This document shows positions 62,166 to 64,000 of a stretch of DNA of 64,000 bases, one piece after another. The notes under the pieces are model-generated. The model had not been told where the DNA came from. It did not search any database and saw only the letters and a program-made list of their open reading frames with translations. Made by a program: the position numbers and the translations under genes. This DNA is from Salvator merianae (taxonomy: Eukaryota > Chordata > Lepidosauria > Squamata > Teiidae), in assembly GCA_003586115.2 (NCBI GenBank), contig QVOM02000053.1:5747316-5811315 (forward strand). The letters are read 5' to 3'. Position 1 is the stretch's first letter; each line of letters starts with the position of its first letter.

Positions 62166-63790
62166 TTAAGAACCAAGGAAGAAATAACTATAATATTTTC
62201 ATTGGCAAAGTTTCAAGAGACATGAATCATCTGAAAGATTGCCTTGCATTCTTGAAACCAAATGTTTATGACAATGACATGAATCCACAGAATGGCTCAT
62301 CTATGGCCAAAAGGGAGTATTAGCCAGCAGATGATCATTATTTAATGCTTCTGGATCCAGGGAGGTCCTCTTTAGAAGCAGTCTAGTAATATTCATTCTG
62401 AAAGACTCTCAATTCAGTTTAGAAGTTCCAAGGTGAACATGATGCATGGCAATAAATATTTAAAGTTGTTTTAGCAGTCATTCAAGTTCCTGAAAGGTTC
62501 ATTAGAAGATTACTATAATTACATAATATGGCATAATATGAAATTATAAACAGGTCAAGCTTCTTTTGAAGGACAGTTACTTCAATTTCACATCAGCTAG
62601 CAATTTTTGCTTTTCAGCTTATAAACTTTGTAATCCACCCGCCAAAAATATAGTATGAGATATCTGATTTTTTCTTGCTTCATGTTTATTTTATTGTTAA
62701 TTACTAATCTAATAAACTAAGAGCGATCTAAAAACTTTACCTAATGTCAGTCTTTGCATTTAATTTTCTCTTCAAAGATAGTTTGAGCAGGATTAAGTGT
62801 TTGTAATTCTAAGCTTTATTTTCTCTAATTTAAGGACAAAACTAAACTTTTCTTCACAGTCATATTGACCTGATGGAAAGGGAAACTTTGTTTCTAACTA
62901 ATTATGTTTGGAAATGGGATTTAATCTACAACATTCCAGATCAAATAAACAACTACAAAATAAGAGCAAAATAAGAGACCCTGGAGAACAATCTTGTATC
63001 TTCACAATCAATTAATAGTATAAGAGATTTCAAGTGGGCATGCAATTCAAATTTCTACCACCAGGCATGCAGTCTCAACTAAGTTAAAATCCAGTATATT
63101 AAAAGGCTGCTAAATAGGGAGGGAAAGAAAACCATTTATTATAGTACTTTAAAAATAAATAAATAAATAAAATGAGCCAATGTCCCAGCAAATTTAGCTT
63201 TTGGCATTTTGAAATAAATTTCAAAGAAATGTTCTACAGTATGAAATTTGTGTATTTTGAATATTAATCATTTCCAATACCCTAATTGTTTCCAATATCC
63301 AGTATCCCAATAACTGTGGAAGCACCTAAATATAATTAATAAATCTGAATTGCATTTCACCTAATATCATTGCAATGCATTAAAATAATGAACACAAGCA
63401 ATAAAGGCTCTCCTTGTTTGCAGATGTTTGTCTAAATACACATTTTCCCTCTCTCAGACAATAATCTAAGCTTTATGCAAATGACTTGGAAAGAACAAAA
63501 TACATTACTGTGGATGGAGAGATGTAATGCAGCAATATTAATAAAATTAAGTGTTCATCTACTGATCCCTAGATATTAATCTCTTAGGATTTATATGCAA
63601 TACTGGCAAGCAGGATTTTTTTATGCCATCTAAGATAGTTTGCAGCTGTAGGCTTATGGTTTATTTCATCCTACTTAGGTGTTTGATTAAAACTTATATC
63701 TCCTTGTGCCTCATATATCTTGCATACTGCTTATAGGACACAGGCTCATCTCTGAGAAAATGGATTGGATAGTTAAGTTGTTTTCTTTCT
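62166..63790. other. no gene seen
   Basis: AT-rich, with a short AAAT tract at 63147-63170. No supported feature. Confidence 0.5.
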
Positions 63791-63799
63791 TTTTTTTAG

Positions 63800-63871
63800 G
63801 AAAATAAAACTCTTGGCCCAGACAGCTGTAGCACTTCCTATTGCAACACATTATTTGCAAGTCCGACAAGG
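63800..63871 (+). CDS. possible 72-nt cassette exon (unproven)
   Basis: A pyrimidine tract (63780-63797) ends in AG at 63798-63799. The next 72 bases are an open frame of 24 codons (starting ENKTLGPDSC) and are followed by a GT donor candidate (AGG|GTATGA, GT at 63872-63873). Both splice phases would be 0. Five CpGs between 63860 and 63985 contrast with the CpG-poor surroundings. The protein is not recognised. A competing minus-strand frame (about 64000 to 63851) is open for 49 codons with six cysteines and runs off the window. Either could be chance. The splice-like signals alone are common in introns. Confidence 0.2.
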
Positions 63872-64000
63872 GTATGAAGCTGGCAATCCGCGGTAGTCAA
63901 AGAAAAGATCTGCAAGGCACTTTTTAATGCATTGTGAATGCTTCAGGAGTGTGTAGAATCTGCATGCTAAACGTGGTGTCCGTGTGGATCTACATTCCAC

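Noticed and set aside
1..64000. CRISPR array, operon, phage or integron
   Set aside because: Spaced direct repeats, gene packing and ribosome binding sites are all absent. The DNA is vertebrate nuclear.

Overview
This is vertebrate nuclear DNA with no gene I can identify. It is AT-rich and CpG-poor. It is dense in simple repeats and in decayed transposable elements typical of squamate reptiles: L2-, CR1- and R4/Dong-type LINEs, tRNA-derived SINEs, Tc1/mariner and Tigger-type DNA transposons, and solo LTRs. A lizard or snake is the best inference, drawn from the repeat repertoire and not from a species-diagnostic gene. The window is probably a long intron or an intergenic tract. No open frame looks like a host exon, apart from one unproven candidate at the extreme right edge (63800-63871). 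I saw no rRNA, intact tRNA gene, CRISPR array or bacterial-type operon.

Layout: 0.96-2.35 kb holds a frameshifted L2-type LINE coding fragment. The 5.9-17.0 kb part holds five long AAGG/AAAG-type arrays, a cluster of tandem CCAAT boxes at 12.5 kb, a tRNA-derived SINE at 15.0-15.2 kb, and a well-delimited 617-bp solo LTR on the minus strand (16062-16678) with a perfect 5-bp target duplication, next to a CR1 scrap. The 17-30 kb part holds an L2 3' fragment, SINE remnants, a long GAA array and LINE tails. The 30-48 kb part is mostly featureless, with a few SINE and other repeat relics, a TATC array and short hairpins. A second likely solo LTR (48230-48639) shares its R region with a fragment at 17.09 kb. 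The 52-57 kb part holds a Tigger-like terminus, an R4/Dong reverse-transcriptase remnant and an inverted Tc1-like remnant. The rest to 63.8 kb is plain.

By comparing the window with itself I found three short dispersed repeat families I cannot name: 18.93/41.90 kb, 23.83/38.40 kb and 4.91/8.10 kb. These, the Tc1 foldback, the two LTRs and the CpG-richer right edge are the observations most worth checking. No genes cooperate here. The content is a record of insertions, not a working system, and I found no convincing new biological system.
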